64,000 nt of DNA from positions 24,198,597 to 24,262,596 of the forward strand of contig CM026401.1 of assembly GCA_014843695.1 (NCBI GenBank). The letters are read 5' to 3'. This DNA is from Archivesica marissinica. Taxonomy: Eukaryota > Mollusca > Bivalvia > Venerida > Vesicomyidae. The number at the start of each line of letters is the position of its first letter. Within the stretch, counting starts at the first letter, position 1. The notes beneath the pieces are model-generated. The model was not told the origin of the DNA and did no database searches. It saw only the letters and a list, made by a program, of their open reading frames with translations. Of the stretch, positions 10,901-23,363 are shown in pieces. Made by a program: the position numbers and the translations under genes.

Positions 10901-13900
10901 GGTACTTATTGTGAATGTGTGGTACTTATTGTGAATGTGTGGTTTTTATTGTGAATGTGTGGTTTTTATTGTGAATGTGTGGTATTTATTGTGAATGTGT
11001 GGTTTTTATTGTGAATGCGTGGTATTTATTGTATTTATTGTGAATGTGTGGTATTTATTGTATGTATTATGAATGTGTGGTATTTATCGTATTTATTATG
11101 AATGTGTGGTATTTATTGTGAATGTGTGGTATTTATTGTGAATGTGTGGTATTTATTGTGAAGGTGTGGTATTTATTGTGAATGTGTGGTATTTATTGTG
11201 AATGTGTGGTACTTATTGTGAATGTGTGGTATTTATTGTGAATGTGTGGTATTTATTGTATGTATTATGAATGTGTGGTATTTATTGTGAATGTGTGGTA
11301 TTTATTGTGAATGTGTGGTACTTATTGTGAATGTGTGGTATTTATTGTGAATGTGTGGTATTTATTGTGAATGTGTGGTATTTATTGTGAATGTGTGGTA
11401 TTTATTGTGAATGTGTGGTATTTATTGTGAATGTGTTGTATTTATTGTGAATGTGTTGTATTTATTGTGAATGTGTGGTATTTATCGTATTTATTATGAA
11501 TGTGTGGTATTTATTGTGAATGTGTGGTATTTATTGTGAATGTGTGGTATTTATTGTGAATGTGTGGTATTTATTGTGAATGTGTGGTATTTATTGTGAA
11601 TGTGTGGTATTTATTGTATTTATTGTGAATGTGTGGTATTTATTGTATGTATTATGAATGTGTGGTATTTATTATGAATGTATGGTATTTATTGTGAATG
11701 TGTGGTTTTTATTGTATTTATTGTGAATGCGTGGTATTTATTGTGAATGTGTGGTATTTATTGTATGTATTATGAATGTGTGGTATTTATTGTGAATGTG
11801 TGGTATTTGGGTGATTGTGAAGGTGTGTGGTATTTATTGTGAATGTGTGGTATTTATTGTGAATGTGTGGTACTTATTGTGAATGTGTGGTATTTATTGA
11901 TGTGTGGTACTTATTGTGATTTATTGTGAATGTGTGGTATTTATTGTGAATGTGTGGTATTTATTGTGAATGTGTGGTATTTATTGTGAATGTGTGGTAT
12001 TTATTGTGAATGTGTGGTATTTATTGTGAATGTGTGGTATTTATTGTGAATGTGTGGTATTTATTGTGAATGTGTGGTATTTATTGTATTTATTGTGAAT
12101 GTGTGGTATTTATTGTATGTATTATGAATGTGTGGTATTTATTATGAATGTGTGGTATTTATTGTGAATGTGTGGTATTTATTGTATTTATTGTGAATGT
12201 GTGGTATTTATTGTAAATGTGTGGTATTTATTGTGAATGTGTGGTATTTATTGTATGTATTATGAATGTGTGGTATTTATTATGAATGTGTGGTATTTAT
12301 TGTGAATGTGTCGTATTTATTGTAAATGTGTGGTATTTATTGTAAATGTGTGGTATTTATTGTGAATGTGTGGTATTTATTGTATTTATTGTGAATGTGT
12401 GGTATTTATTGTATGTATTATGAATGTGTGGTATTTATTATGAATGTGTGGTATTTGTGAATGTGTCGTATTTATTGTGAATGTGTGGTATTTATTGTGA
12501 ATGTGTGGTATTTATTGTGAATGTGTGGTATTTATTGTGAATGTGTGGTATTTATTGTATTTATTGTGAATGTGTGGTATTTATTGTATGTATTATGAAT
12601 GTGTGGTATTTATTATGAATGTGTGGTATTTATTGTGAATGTGTGGTATTTATTGTGAATGTGTGGTATTTATTGTGAATGTGCGGTATTTATTGTGAAT
12701 GTGCGGCACTTATTGTGAATGTGTGGTATTTATTGTGAATGTGTGGTTTTTATTGTGAATGCGTGGTATTTATTGTGAATATGTGGTATTTATTGTATTT
12801 ATTGTGAATGTGTGGTACTTATTGTGAATGTGTGGTATTCATTGTGAATGTGTGGTATTTATTGTGAATGTGTGGTTTTTATTGTGAATGTGTGGTATTT
12901 ATTGTGAATGTGTGGTATTTATTGTGAATGTGTGGTATTTATTGTGAATGTGTGGTACTTATTGTGAATGTGTGGTATTTATTGTGAATGTGTGGTATTT
13001 ATTGTGAATGTGTGGTATTTATTGTGAATGTGTGGTATTTATTGTGAATGTGTGGTATTTATTGTGAATGTGTGGTACTTATTGTGAATGTGTGGTACTT
13101 ATTGTGAATGTGTGGTATTTATTGTATTTATTGTGAATGTGTGGTACTTATTATGAAAGTGTGGTACTTATTGTGAATGTGTGGTATTATTGTGAATGTG
13201 TGGTATTTATTGTGAATGTGTTGTATTTATTGTTAATGTGTGGTATTTATTGTGAATGTGTGGTATTTATTGTGAATGTGTGGTATTTATTGTGAATGTG
13301 TTGTATTTATTGTTAATGTGTGGTATTTATTGTCAATGTGTGGTATTTATTGTGAATGTGTGGTTTTTATTGTCAATGTGTGGTATTTATTGTGAATGTG
13401 TTGTATTTATTGTGAATGTGTGGTATTTATTGTGAATGTGTGGTATTTATTGTGAATGTGTGGTATTTATTGTGAATGTGTGGTATTTATTGTGAATGTG
13501 TGGTATTTATTGTGAATGTTTGGTATTTATTGTGAATGTGTGGTATTTATTGTGAATGTGTGGTATTTATTGTATGTATTATGAATGTGTGGTATTTATT
13601 GTGAATGTGTGGTATTTATTGTATTTATTGTGAATGTGTGGTATTTATTGTGAATGTGTGGTATTTATTGTGAATGTGTAGTATTTATTATGAATGTGTG
13701 GTATTTATTGTGAATGCGTCGTATTTATTGTATTTATTGTGAATGTGTGGTATTTATTGTGAATGTGTGGTATTTATTGTGAATGTGTGGTATTTATTGT
13801 ATGTATTATGAATGTGTGGTATTTATTATGAATGTGTGGTATTTATTGTGAATGTGTGGTATTTATTGTGAATGTGTGGTATTTATTGTTAATGTGTGGT

Positions 13901-16900
13901 ATTTATTGTGAATGTGCGGCACTTATTGTGAATGTGTGGTATTTATTGTGAATGTGTGGTTTTTATTGTGAATGCGTGGTATTTATTGTGAATATGTGGT
14001 ATTTATTGTATTTATTGTGAATGTGTGGTACTTATTGTGAATGTGTGGTATTTATTGTGAATGTGTGGTATTTATTGTGAATGTGTGGTATTTATTGTGA
14101 ATGTGTGGTATTTATTGTGAATGTGTGGTATTTATTGTGAATGTGTGGTATTTATTGTGAATGTGTGGTACTTATTGTGAATGTGTGGTATTTATTGTGA
14201 ATGTGTGGTATTTATTGTGAATGTGTGGTATTTATTGTGAATGTGTGGTATTTATTGTGAATGTGTGGTATTTATTGTGAATGTGTGGTACTTATTGTGA
14301 ATGTGTGGTATTTATTGTGAATGTGTGGTATTTATTGTGAATGTGTGGTATTTATTGTGAATGTGTGGTATTTATTGTGAATGTGTGGTATTTATTGTGA
14401 ATGTGTGGTACTTATTGTGAATGTGTGGTATTTATTGTGAATGTGTGGTATTTATTGTGAATGTGTGGTATTTATTGTGAATGTGTGGTATTTATTGTGA
14501 ATGTGTGGTATTTATTGTGAATGTGTGGTATTTATTGTGAATGTGTGGTATTTATTGTGAATGTGTGGTATTTATTGTGAATGTGTGGTATTTATTGTGA
14601 ATGTGTGGTATTTATTGTGAATGTGTGGTATTTATTGTGAATGTGTGGTATTTATTGTGAATGTGTGGTATTTATTGTGAATGTGTGGTATTTATTGTGA
14701 ATGTGTGGTATTTATTGTGAATGTGTGGTACTTATTGTGAATGTGTGGTACTTATTGTGAATGTGTGGTATTCATTGTATTTATTGTGAATGTGTGGTAC
14801 TTATTATGAAAGTGTGGTACTTATTGTGAATGTGTGGTATTTATTGTGAATGTGTTGTATTTATTGTTAATGTGTTGTATTTATTGTGAATGTGTGGTAT
14901 TTATTGTGAATGTGTTGTATTTATTGTTAATGTGTGGTATTTATTGTCAATGTGTGGTATTTATTGTGAATGTGTGGTTTTTATTGTCAATGTGTGGTAT
15001 TTATTGTGAATGTGTTGTATTTATTGTGAATGTGTGGTATTTATTGTGAATGTGTGGTATTTATTGTGAATGTGTGGTATTTATTGTGAATGTGTGGTAT
15101 TTATTGTGAATGTGTGGTATTTATTGTGAATGTTTGGTATTTATTGTGAATGTGTGGTATTTATTGTGAATGTGTGGTATTTATTGTATGTATTATGAAT
15201 GTGTGGTATTTATTGTGAATGTGTGGTATTTATTGTATTTATTGTGAATGTGTGGTATTTATTGTGAATGTGTGGTATTTATTGTGAATGTGTAGTATTT
15301 ATTATGAATGTGTGGTATTTATTGTGAATGTGTCGTATTTATTGTATTTATTGTGAATGTGTGGTATTTATTGTGAATGTGTGGTATTTATTGTGAATGT
15401 GTGGTATTTATTGTGAATGTGTGGTTTTTATTGTGAATGCGTGGTTTTTATTGTATTTATTGTGAATATGTGGTATTTATTGTATTTATTGTGAATGTGT
15501 GGTATTTATTGTATGTATTATGAATGTGTGGTATTTATTATGAATGTGTGGTATTTATTGTGAATGTGTGGTATTTATTGTATTTATTGTGAATGTGTGG
15601 TATTTATTGTGAATGTGTGGTATTTATTGTATTTATTGTGAATGTGTGGTATTTATTGTGAATGTGTGGTATTTATTGTATTTATTGTGAATGTGTGGTT
15701 TTTATTGTGAATGTGTGGTATTTATTGTGAATGTGTGGTAATTTATTGCATGTATTATGAATGTGTGGTATTTATTGTGAATATGTGGTATTTATTGTGA
15801 ATGTGTGGTATTTATTGTGAATGTGTGGTATTTATTGAAAATATGTGGTACTTATAGTGAATGTGTGGTATTTATTGTGAATGTGTGGTATTTATTGTAA
15901 ATGTGTGGTACTTATAGTGAATGTGTGGTATTTATTGTGAATGTGTGGTACTTATTATGAATGTGTGGTACTTATTGTGTGTGGTTTTTGTGAATGTGTG
16001 GTATTTTTGTTTTATTGTGAATGTGTGGTAATTTATTGCATGTATTATGAATGTGTGGTATTATTGTATTTATTGTGAATGTGTGGTATTATTATGAATG
16101 TGTGGTACTTATTGTGAATGTGTGGTATTTATTGTGAATGTGTGGTATTTATTGTATTTATTGTGAATGTGTGGTAATTTATTGCATGTATTATGAATGT
16201 GTGGTATTTATTGTATTTATTATGAATGTGTGGTATTTATTGTGAATGTGTGGTATTTATTGTGAATGTGTGGTATTTATTGTGAATATGTGGTATTTAT
16301 TGTGAATGTGTGGTATTTATTGTGAATGTGTTGTATTTATTGTGAATGTGTGGTATTTATGAATGTGTGGTATTTATTGTGAATGTGTGGTATTTATTGT
16401 GAATGTGTGGTATTTATTGTGAATGTGTGGTATTTATTGTGAATGTGTGGTATTTATTGTGAATGTGTGGTATTTATTGTGAATGTGTGGTATTTATTGT
16501 ATTTATTGTGAATGTGTGGTATTTATTGTATGTATTATGAATGTGTGGTATTTATTATGAATGTGTGGTATTTATTGTGAATGTGTGGTATTTATTGTAT
16601 TTATTGTGAATGTGTGGTATTTATTGTAAATGTGTGGTATTTATTGTGAATGTGTGGTATTTATTGTATGTATTATGAATGTGTGGTATTTATTATGAAT
16701 GTGTGGTATTTATTGTGAATGTGTCGTATTTATTGTAAATGTGTGGTATTTATTGTAAATGTGTGGTATTTATTGTGAATGTGTGGTATTTATTGTATTT
16801 ATTGTGAATGTGTGGTATTTATTGTATGTATTATGAATGTGTGGTATTTATTATGAATGTGTGGTATTTGTGAATGTGTCGTATTTATTGTGAATGTGTG

Positions 16901-19373
16901 GTATTTATTGTGAATGTGTGGTATTTATTGTGAATGTGTGGTATTTATTGTGAATGTGTGGTATTTATTGTATTTATTGTGAATGTGTGGTATTTATTGT
17001 ATGTATTATGAATGTGTGGTATGTATTATGAATGTGTGGTATTTATTATGAATGTGTGGTATTTATTGTGAATGTGTGGTATTTATTGTGAATGTGTGGT
17101 ATTTATTGTGAATGTGCGGCACTTATTGTGAATGTGTGGTATTTATTGTGAATGTGTGGTTTTTATTGTGAATGCGTGGTATTTATTGTGAATATGTGGT
17201 ATTTATTGTATTTATTGTGAATGTGTGGTACTTATTGTGAATGTGTGGTATTCATTGTGAATGTGTGGTATTTATTGTGAATGTGTGGTATTTATTGTGA
17301 ATGTGTGGTATTTATTGTGAATGTGTGGTATTTATTGTGAATGTGTGGTACTTATTGTGAATGTGTGGTATTTATTGTGAATGTGTGGTATTTATTGTGA
17401 ATGTGTGGTATTTATTGTGAATGTGTGGTATTTATTGTGAATGTGTGGTATTTATTGTGAATGTGTGGTACTTATTGTGAATGTGTGGTACTTATTGTGA
17501 ATGTGTGGTATTTATTGTATTTATTGTGAATGTGTGGTACTTATTATGAAAGTGTGGTACTTATTGTGAATGTGTGGTATTTATTGTGAATGTGTTGTAT
17601 TTATTGTTAATGTGTGGTATTTATTGTGAATGTGTGGTATTTATTGTGAATGTGTGGTATTTATTGTGAATGTGTTGTATTTATTGTTAATGTGTGGTAT
17701 TTATTGTCAATGTGTGGTATTTATTGTGAATGTGTGGTTTTTATTGTCAATGTGTGGTATTTATTGTGAATGTGTTGTATTTATTGTGAATGTGTGGTAT
17801 TTATTGTGAATGTGTGGTATTTATTGTGAATGTGTGGTATTTATTGTGAATGTGTGGTATTTATTGTGAATGTGTGGTATTTATTGTGAATGTTTGGTAT
17901 TTATTGTGAATGTGTGGTATTTATTGTGAATGTGTGGTATTTATTGTATGTATTATGAATGTGTGGTATTTATTGTGAATGTGTGGTATTTATTGTATTT
18001 ATTGTGAATGTGTGGTATTTATTGTGAATGTGTGGTATTTATTGGAATGTGTGGTATTTATTGTATTTATTATGAATGTGTGGTATTTATTGTGAATGTG
18101 TCGTATTTATTGTATTTATTGTGAATGTGTGGTATTTATTGTGAATGTGTGGTATTTATTGTGAATGTGTGGTATTTATTGTGAATGTGTGGTTTTTATT
18201 GTGAATGCGTGGTTTTTATTGTATTTATTGTGAATATGTGGTATTTATTGTATTTATTGTGAATGTGTGGTATTTATTGTATGTATTATGAATGTGTGGT
18301 ATTTATTATGAATGTGTGGTATTTATTGTGAATGTGTGGTATTTATTGTATTTATTGTGAATGTGTGGTATTTATTGTGAATGTGTGGTATTTATTGTAT
18401 TTATTGTGAATGTGTGGTATTTATTGTGAATGTGTGGTATTTATTGTATTTATTGTGAATGTGTGGTTTTTATTGTGAATGTGTGGTATTTATTGTGAAT
18501 GTGTGGTAATTTATTGCATGTATTATGAATGTGTGGTATTTATTGTGAATATGTGGTATTTATTGTGAATGTGTGGTATTTATTGTGAATGTGTGGTATT
18601 TATTGAAAATATGTGGTACTTATAGTGAATGTGTGGTATTTATTGTGAATGTGTGGTATTTATTGTGAATGTGTGGTACTTATTATGAATGTGTGGTACT
18701 TATTGTGAATGTGTGGTATTTATTGTGAATGTGTGGTATTTATTGTATTTATTGTGAATGTGTGGTAATTTATTGCATGTATTATGAATGTGTGGTATTT
18801 ATTGTATTTATTATGAATGTGTGGTATTTATTGTGAATGTGTGGTATTTATTGTGAATGTGTGGTATTTATTGTGAATATGTGGTATTTATTGTGAATGT
18901 GTGGTATTTATTGTGAATGTGTTGTATTTATTGTGAATGTGTGGTACTTATGAATGTGTGGTACTTATTGTGAATGTGTGGTATTTATTGTGAATGTGTG
19001 GTACTTATTGTGAATATGTGGTACTTATTGTTAATGTGTGGCACTTATTGTGAATGTGTGGCATTTATTGTGAATGTGTGGTATTTATTGTGAATGTGTG
19101 GTATTTATTGTGAATGTGTGGTACTTATTGTGAATGTGTGGCACTTATTGTGAATGTGTGGTATTTATTGTTAATGTGTGGCATTTATTGTGAATGTGTG
19201 GTATTTATTGAAAATGTGTGGTACTTATAGTGAATGTGTGGTATTTATTGTGAATGTGTGGTATTTATTGTAAATGTGTGGTACTTATAGTGAATGTGTG
19301 GTATTTATTGTGAATGTGTTGTATTTATTGTATTTATTGTGAATGTGTGGTATTTATTGTGAATGTGTGGTAC
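10901..19373. repeat. 20-bp G/T-rich minisatellite (array B), right part, about 420 copies
   Basis: Same unit as at 7003-9451, filling XRN1 intron 4. Many 29-bp variants carry an extra ATTTATTGT, and others hold TATGTATTATGAATG. Long segments recur in the same order. A marker string around ATTATGAAAGTGTGG is found near 13151, 14804 and 17544 here and near 7701 and 9179 in the left part. A GTATTTGTGAATGTGTCG marker at 12451 and 16864 gives a shift near 4.4 kb. Irregular, indel-rich patches occur near 11810 and 15970-16020. No gene is visible on either strand. Confidence 0.96.
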
Positions 19374-19581
19374 TATTTCACATGTAATGCAGCAATGACT
19401 TTGAAGGAGTCACACATCACAACATATATACATTAAATTGAAACACTTGTGTGAAGTAATCCCCTATCAGGTTGCCTAGTTTAGACAAGGACTCAACATT
19501 TAAGATGTAGGTTTGATCTACAAGGTATCTGGGAGAGGTAAGCAACACATTGTTCTAATAAAGTGTACATTTATGTGAAGT
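19374..19581. other. XRN1 intron 4 sequence, nothing recognised
   Basis: About 200 bp of mixed sequence between array B and a DNA-transposon remnant. No coding potential or repeat seen. Confidence 0.5.
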
Positions 19582-20114
19582 AGGCGTAGCTGCCTATACG
19601 CGACTGAATCCACATGATACTGGAAAAAAATTCAGCCAAAGTTGCAATTCAGCCAAAGTTGCAGTATGCGTACTTGACTACATACTCATATTATAACGTG
19701 CCTTGCCGGATTAAATAGCCTTGAAGATCCCCCCGCATTAAAAATCCTCAGAAATCGAGCTGGGAGATCAACGCAATAATTTTCAGTTTACCAAATTTAT
19801 ACCGGTGGCGCTAATGACCTACCATACTATAGTTGTTAACGTGTCGTAGTCTGTGACGTAAACAAACTCGTGACGTCACGTATGTAGCATTGAGCCTCAA
19901 TCGGTCCGATGGGGGAAACGGTTTTGTAGTTTTGTTTTGTCCACGCCAGCAAAGGGTTTATTTGTTGATTTATGATCATAAAACTTTCAAATTTCCAGTA
20001 CTAAATAACGCCCAGAATGCACCATTGTTTCCCAAAAAAATCGGGGGGACATGCCCTCGGACCCCCCTAGTACAATTATGAATCCACATAGATAATGGGC
20101 TAGCTACGCCCCTG
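19582..20114. mobile_element. Probable non-autonomous DNA transposon with GGCGTAGCT termini
   Basis: The left end reads GGCGTAGCTGCC and the right end, on the reverse strand, GGGGCGTAGCTAGCCC, giving a short imperfect terminal inverted repeat. Near the right end is a run of the type TCGGGGGGACATGCCC followed by GACCCCCC, which I associate with invertebrate cut-and-paste elements of this terminus type. A TGAATCCACAT string is present near both ends in direct orientation. No transposase frame is visible. I could not settle a target-site duplication. A 15-base motif ATTCAGCCAAAGTTG is doubled at about 19630-19665. Confidence 0.5.
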
Positions 20115-20217
20115 GCTTGTATAGTTATTGTGAAGACACAAGGAAAGCCGTAACTGTGATGTTGAAGGAAAGATTTACAGATTGTCTCATTTAAATAAGT
20201 AACTTCTACCTGCTTAC

Positions 20218-20315
20218 CTGGTGTAATACAGTTGGAATCAAATCTTTTCTCTGTAGGCAAGATTTCTCCCTTTTCTCTGGCATGTTTTTCTAGCTCTTCC
20301 GCTTCTCTTGCTGAC
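20218..20315 (-). CDS. XRN1 exon 4, 98 bp
   Basis: The acceptor is TGTGTTTCCAG next to 20315 and the donor is GTAAGC starting at 20217, a strong consensus. The first base completes an Arg codon from exon 3 and the last base starts the Gly codon finished by exon 5. It encodes SAREAEELEKHAREKGEI then LPTEKRFDSNCITP, matching the XRN1 helix and the RFDSNCITPG motif (human EKGETLPTEARFDSNCITP). The short spacing between the helix and RFDSN fits XRN1, not XRN2, which has an insertion here. The last 20 bases of the intron before this exon are the same as the core of the repeat units that follow upstream (20316-21288), so the real acceptor is the final unit of an acceptor-containing array. Confidence 0.95.
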
Positions 20316-21288
20316 CTGGAAACACAAGTTACTTGCTTTATGCTGTAGATATATATGTTTCCTGGAAACACAAGTTACTTGTTTTATGCTGTAGATATAT
20401 ATGTTTCCTGGAAACACAAGTTACTTGTTTTATCCTGTGTATATATATATGTTTCCTGGAAACACAAGTTACTTGCTTTATGCTGTAGATATATATGTTT
20501 CCTGGAAACACAAGTTACTTGTTTTATCCTGTGTATATATATGTTTCCTGGAAACACAAGTTACTTGTTTTATGCTGTAGATATATATGTTTCCTGGAAA
20601 CACAAGTTACTTGTTTTATGCTGTAGATATATATGTTTCCTGGAAACACAAGTTACTTGTTTTATCCTGTGTATATATATGTTTCCTGGAAACACAAGTT
20701 ACTTGTTTTATGCTGTAGATATATATGTTTCCTGGAAACACAAGTTACTTGTTTTATGCTGTAGATATATATGTTTCCTGGAAACACAAGTTACTTGTTT
20801 TATGCTGTGTATATATATGTTTCCTGGAAACACAAGTTACTTGTTTTATGCTGTAGATATATATGTTTCCTGGAAGCACAAGTTACTTGTTTTATCCTGT
20901 GTATATATATGTTTCCTGGAAACACAATTTACTTGTTTATGCTGTATATATATAATATATGCTTCTTAGAGGCACCAGTGACTTGTTTTATGCTGTATAT
21001 ATATGTTTCCTGGAAGCACAAGTTACTTGTTTTATGCTGTAGATATATGTTTCCTGGAAACACAAGTTACTTGTTTTATGCTGTGTATATATATGTTTCC
21101 TGGAAACACAATTTACATGCTTTATGCTGTGTATATACATGTTTCCTGGAAACACAAGTTACTTGGTTTATGCTGTGTGTGTATATATATATATATGTTT
21201 CCTGGAAACACAAGTTACTTGTTTTATGCTGTATATATATATATAAAAATATAATATATATATATATGTTTCCTGGAAACACAAGTTA
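20316..21288. repeat. 44-48-bp minisatellite (array C), exon-proximal block, about 21 copies
   Basis: Units contain CTGGAAACACAAGTTACTTG, then TTTTATGCTGTAGA or TTTTATCCTGTGTA, then a run of TA and GTTTC. On the minus strand, the sense strand of XRN1, each unit reads AAGTAACTTGTGTTTCCAG, which is the 3' splice site of exon 4. The GCTGTAGA and CCTGTGTA types alternate roughly as two then one, a trimer-like higher order. Lengths vary through the TA run. The last 14 bases (21275-21288) are also the left target-site duplication of the SINE inserted here. Confidence 0.95.
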
Positions 21289-21556
21289 TGTTATGTTATA
21301 TTTCGGGTTTTACACCTGCATCAGCACCATTTTGGACTATATCGCAGGCGGGCAGTTTACTTAACAACACCTTTCCTGGGCAGGTTCCAGCGGTTAACCA
21401 GTACTTGGGTGCACCAACCTCCATAAGAAACTGCCAACTTTTTCATATAAATGAGACACGGCCTGAGCGGGGCTCGAACCCGTGACCATCAGTGATGATA
21501 GGTAACAGTGGTATACAAGTCAGCGACCGTAACCACTCGACCACAGAGGCGGACCA
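21289..21556 (-). mobile_element. tRNA-derived SINE, full length, 268 bp
   Basis: Read on the minus strand it begins with a tRNA-like head: box A region GTGGTCGAGTGGTTACGG near 21545-21528 and box B GGTTCGAGCCCC near 21482-21471. The body contains AAGTACTGGTTAACCGCT and CCTGCCCAGGAAAGG, and it ends with a short ATAACATAACA tail. The 14-bp string GGAAACACAAGTTA flanks both sides (21275-21288 and 21557-21570), a target-site duplication typical of LINE-driven insertion. Both flanks continue array C in register, so the SINE landed in an existing array. Confidence 0.88.
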
Positions 21557-21862
21557 GGAAACACAAGTTACTTGTTTTATGCTGTATATATATGTTTCCT
21601 GGAAGCACAAGTTACTTGTTTTATGCTGTATAGATATGTTTCCTGGTAGCACAAGTTACTTGTTTTATGCTGTATATATATGTTTCCTGGAAGCACAAGT
21701 TACTTGTTCTATGCTGTGTATATATATATGTTTCCTGGAAGCACAAGTTACTTGTTCTATGATGTGTATATATATGTTTCCTGGAAGCACACATTACTTG
21801 TTCTATGCTGTATATATATATGTTTCCTGGAAGCACAAGTTACTTGTTCTATGCTGTATATA
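21557..21862. repeat. Array C, middle block, about 7 copies
   Basis: Continuation of the same repeat between the SINE and the Tc1 element. Units shift here from GGAAAC to GGAAGC and from TTTTATGC to TTCTATGC, so this block is transitional between the exon-proximal and distal variants. Confidence 0.93.
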
Positions 21863-21864
21863 TA

Positions 21865-23361
21865 CTGAGTCAAAAAAGAAACGATACCAAACTAAAAATG
21901 ACGTAAAACGGATAAAACCATAGAAAGGTTTAATATATTATTACGTATCAGTACCAGGTATCTTATTGCAATGTCAGCCAACCATAAACACAGGTAAATA
22001 AACACCCGATAATTCTGGAACGCCGAATTTCCGATTTGCACGTGCTCCTCAACAAAGACAACTTCCTACACATGTACACATCGGAAAACCGGTTTATTGT
22101 ACTGGTATTGCATTATCATCGAGGAAAAACACCTTACATACCCATTGTTACCTCTAACAAAATGCCTAGGCTAAACCGCAATCAGAGAATGCGTGCCATT
22201 GGCATGATTGACGGCGGTTTACGTCAGCGTGACGTCGCAAATCGACCCGGGGTTACGCGGATCACGATAACATGTCTACTTCGACGTTATCGAACACATG
22301 GATCGGTGGACGACCATCCAAGATCTGGTCGACCACGTGTGACGACGCGTGAACAGGACCGTCACATTCGGACGTCACATTTACGTGACCGGTTCCTACC
22401 TGCTACGCACACAGCTGCCGTTACTCCTGGGATGACCAACAATCGCATCAGTGCACAAACAGTCAGGAACCGGCTCGGTGAACGTGGCATTCGTGCCTAT
22501 CGGCCATACGTTGGACCCATCCTGACACGACGTCACCGTGACGTACGGCGGGAATGGACGTGCTCGCTGGACTCGGTTACAGTGGAATTCGGTGATGTTT
22601 AGCGATGAATCGCGGTTCTGTTTGCGTCGAGCGGATGGCAGAGAGCGGGTATTTCGCAGACACGGTGAACGTTACGCCGACGCATGTGTACGTCAGGTCG
22701 ATCTGTTCGGGGGCGGAAGCGTGGGGCGGTATCACCTTCGGCAGTCGCACTGAACTGTTAGTGGTGGACGGGAACCTAAATGCCCAGCGGTACTGTGATG
22801 AGATCCTTGCGCCAGTTATTGTGCCGTTCTTTAACGCCAACAGAAACGTCACACTGTTCCAACAGGACAACGCCAGGTGTCATACTGCTCGGATTTCCAC
22901 CACATTATTGGAGCAGAACAATATTGAAACTCTGCCGTGGCCTGCTTTATCACCAGAGTTGTCACCCATAGAACATTTGTGGGATACGTTAGACCGCCGC
23001 ATCAGACGACGTCAGCCGGTAACGTTAAACCAACTGAGGGATGTTTTGCATCAGGAGTGGACAAATATTGACCAGCAAGAGATTCAGACACTCTTCCGTT
23101 CGATGCGACGGCGGTGCATTGCAGTGAGAGACGCAAATGGTGCCCATACTCGGTATTGACGTCTGTGTGAAAACTCCATTAGACCCCTGTCCGACGAATT
23201 ACGTCATCACACAGCAGACAGTTTCGGAGGCTCATTATGCTTTATGTGCTCCTCTTTCAAACATGTTGGACTATCATCTTATGAATTTTCAAAGAATTTT
23301 CTTAATAAATGTTGAAATTATAGACACATAAACACCAGGTATTGTTTCTTTTTTGACTCAG
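21865..23361 (+). mobile_element. Tc1-like transposon, 1497 bp, TA target site
   Basis: Terminal inverted repeats CTGAGTCAAAAAAGAAAC at the left and its reverse complement at the right differ at only about one position over the first 23 bases. TA flanks both sides (21863-21864 and 23362-23363). It sits in the TA run of an array C unit, and array C continues beyond it. It carries one broken transposase gene on the plus strand. Confidence 0.95.
22162..23159 (+). pseudogene. Tc1-family DD34E transposase, frameshifted
   Basis: The start at 22162 (MPRLNRNQRMRAIGM) opens a helix-turn-helix DNA-binding region that includes HPRSGRPRVTT. The catalytic domain then appears in two other frames: FSDESRF holds the first Asp, FQQDNARCHTA the second, and LSPIEHLWD the Glu, with 34 residues between the last two (DD34E). 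Reading shifts near 22560 and again near 22720, where the GGGSV...WGGI region is shortened. The C-terminal frame ends at 23159. Expected length is about 335 residues; the region spans 998 bp. All catalytic residues remain, but no single frame joins them, so this copy cannot make an intact transposase. Confidence 0.9.
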
Positions 23362-23363
23362 TA

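Noticed and set aside
21289..21556. A functional tRNA gene
   Set aside because: Boxes A and B are present, but the cloverleaf is not complete, and the long body, tail and 14-bp target duplication show a SINE.
22577..22870. Minus-strand frame of 97 codons in the Tc1 element
   Set aside because: It is antisense to the transposase catalytic domain, which explains the open frame.
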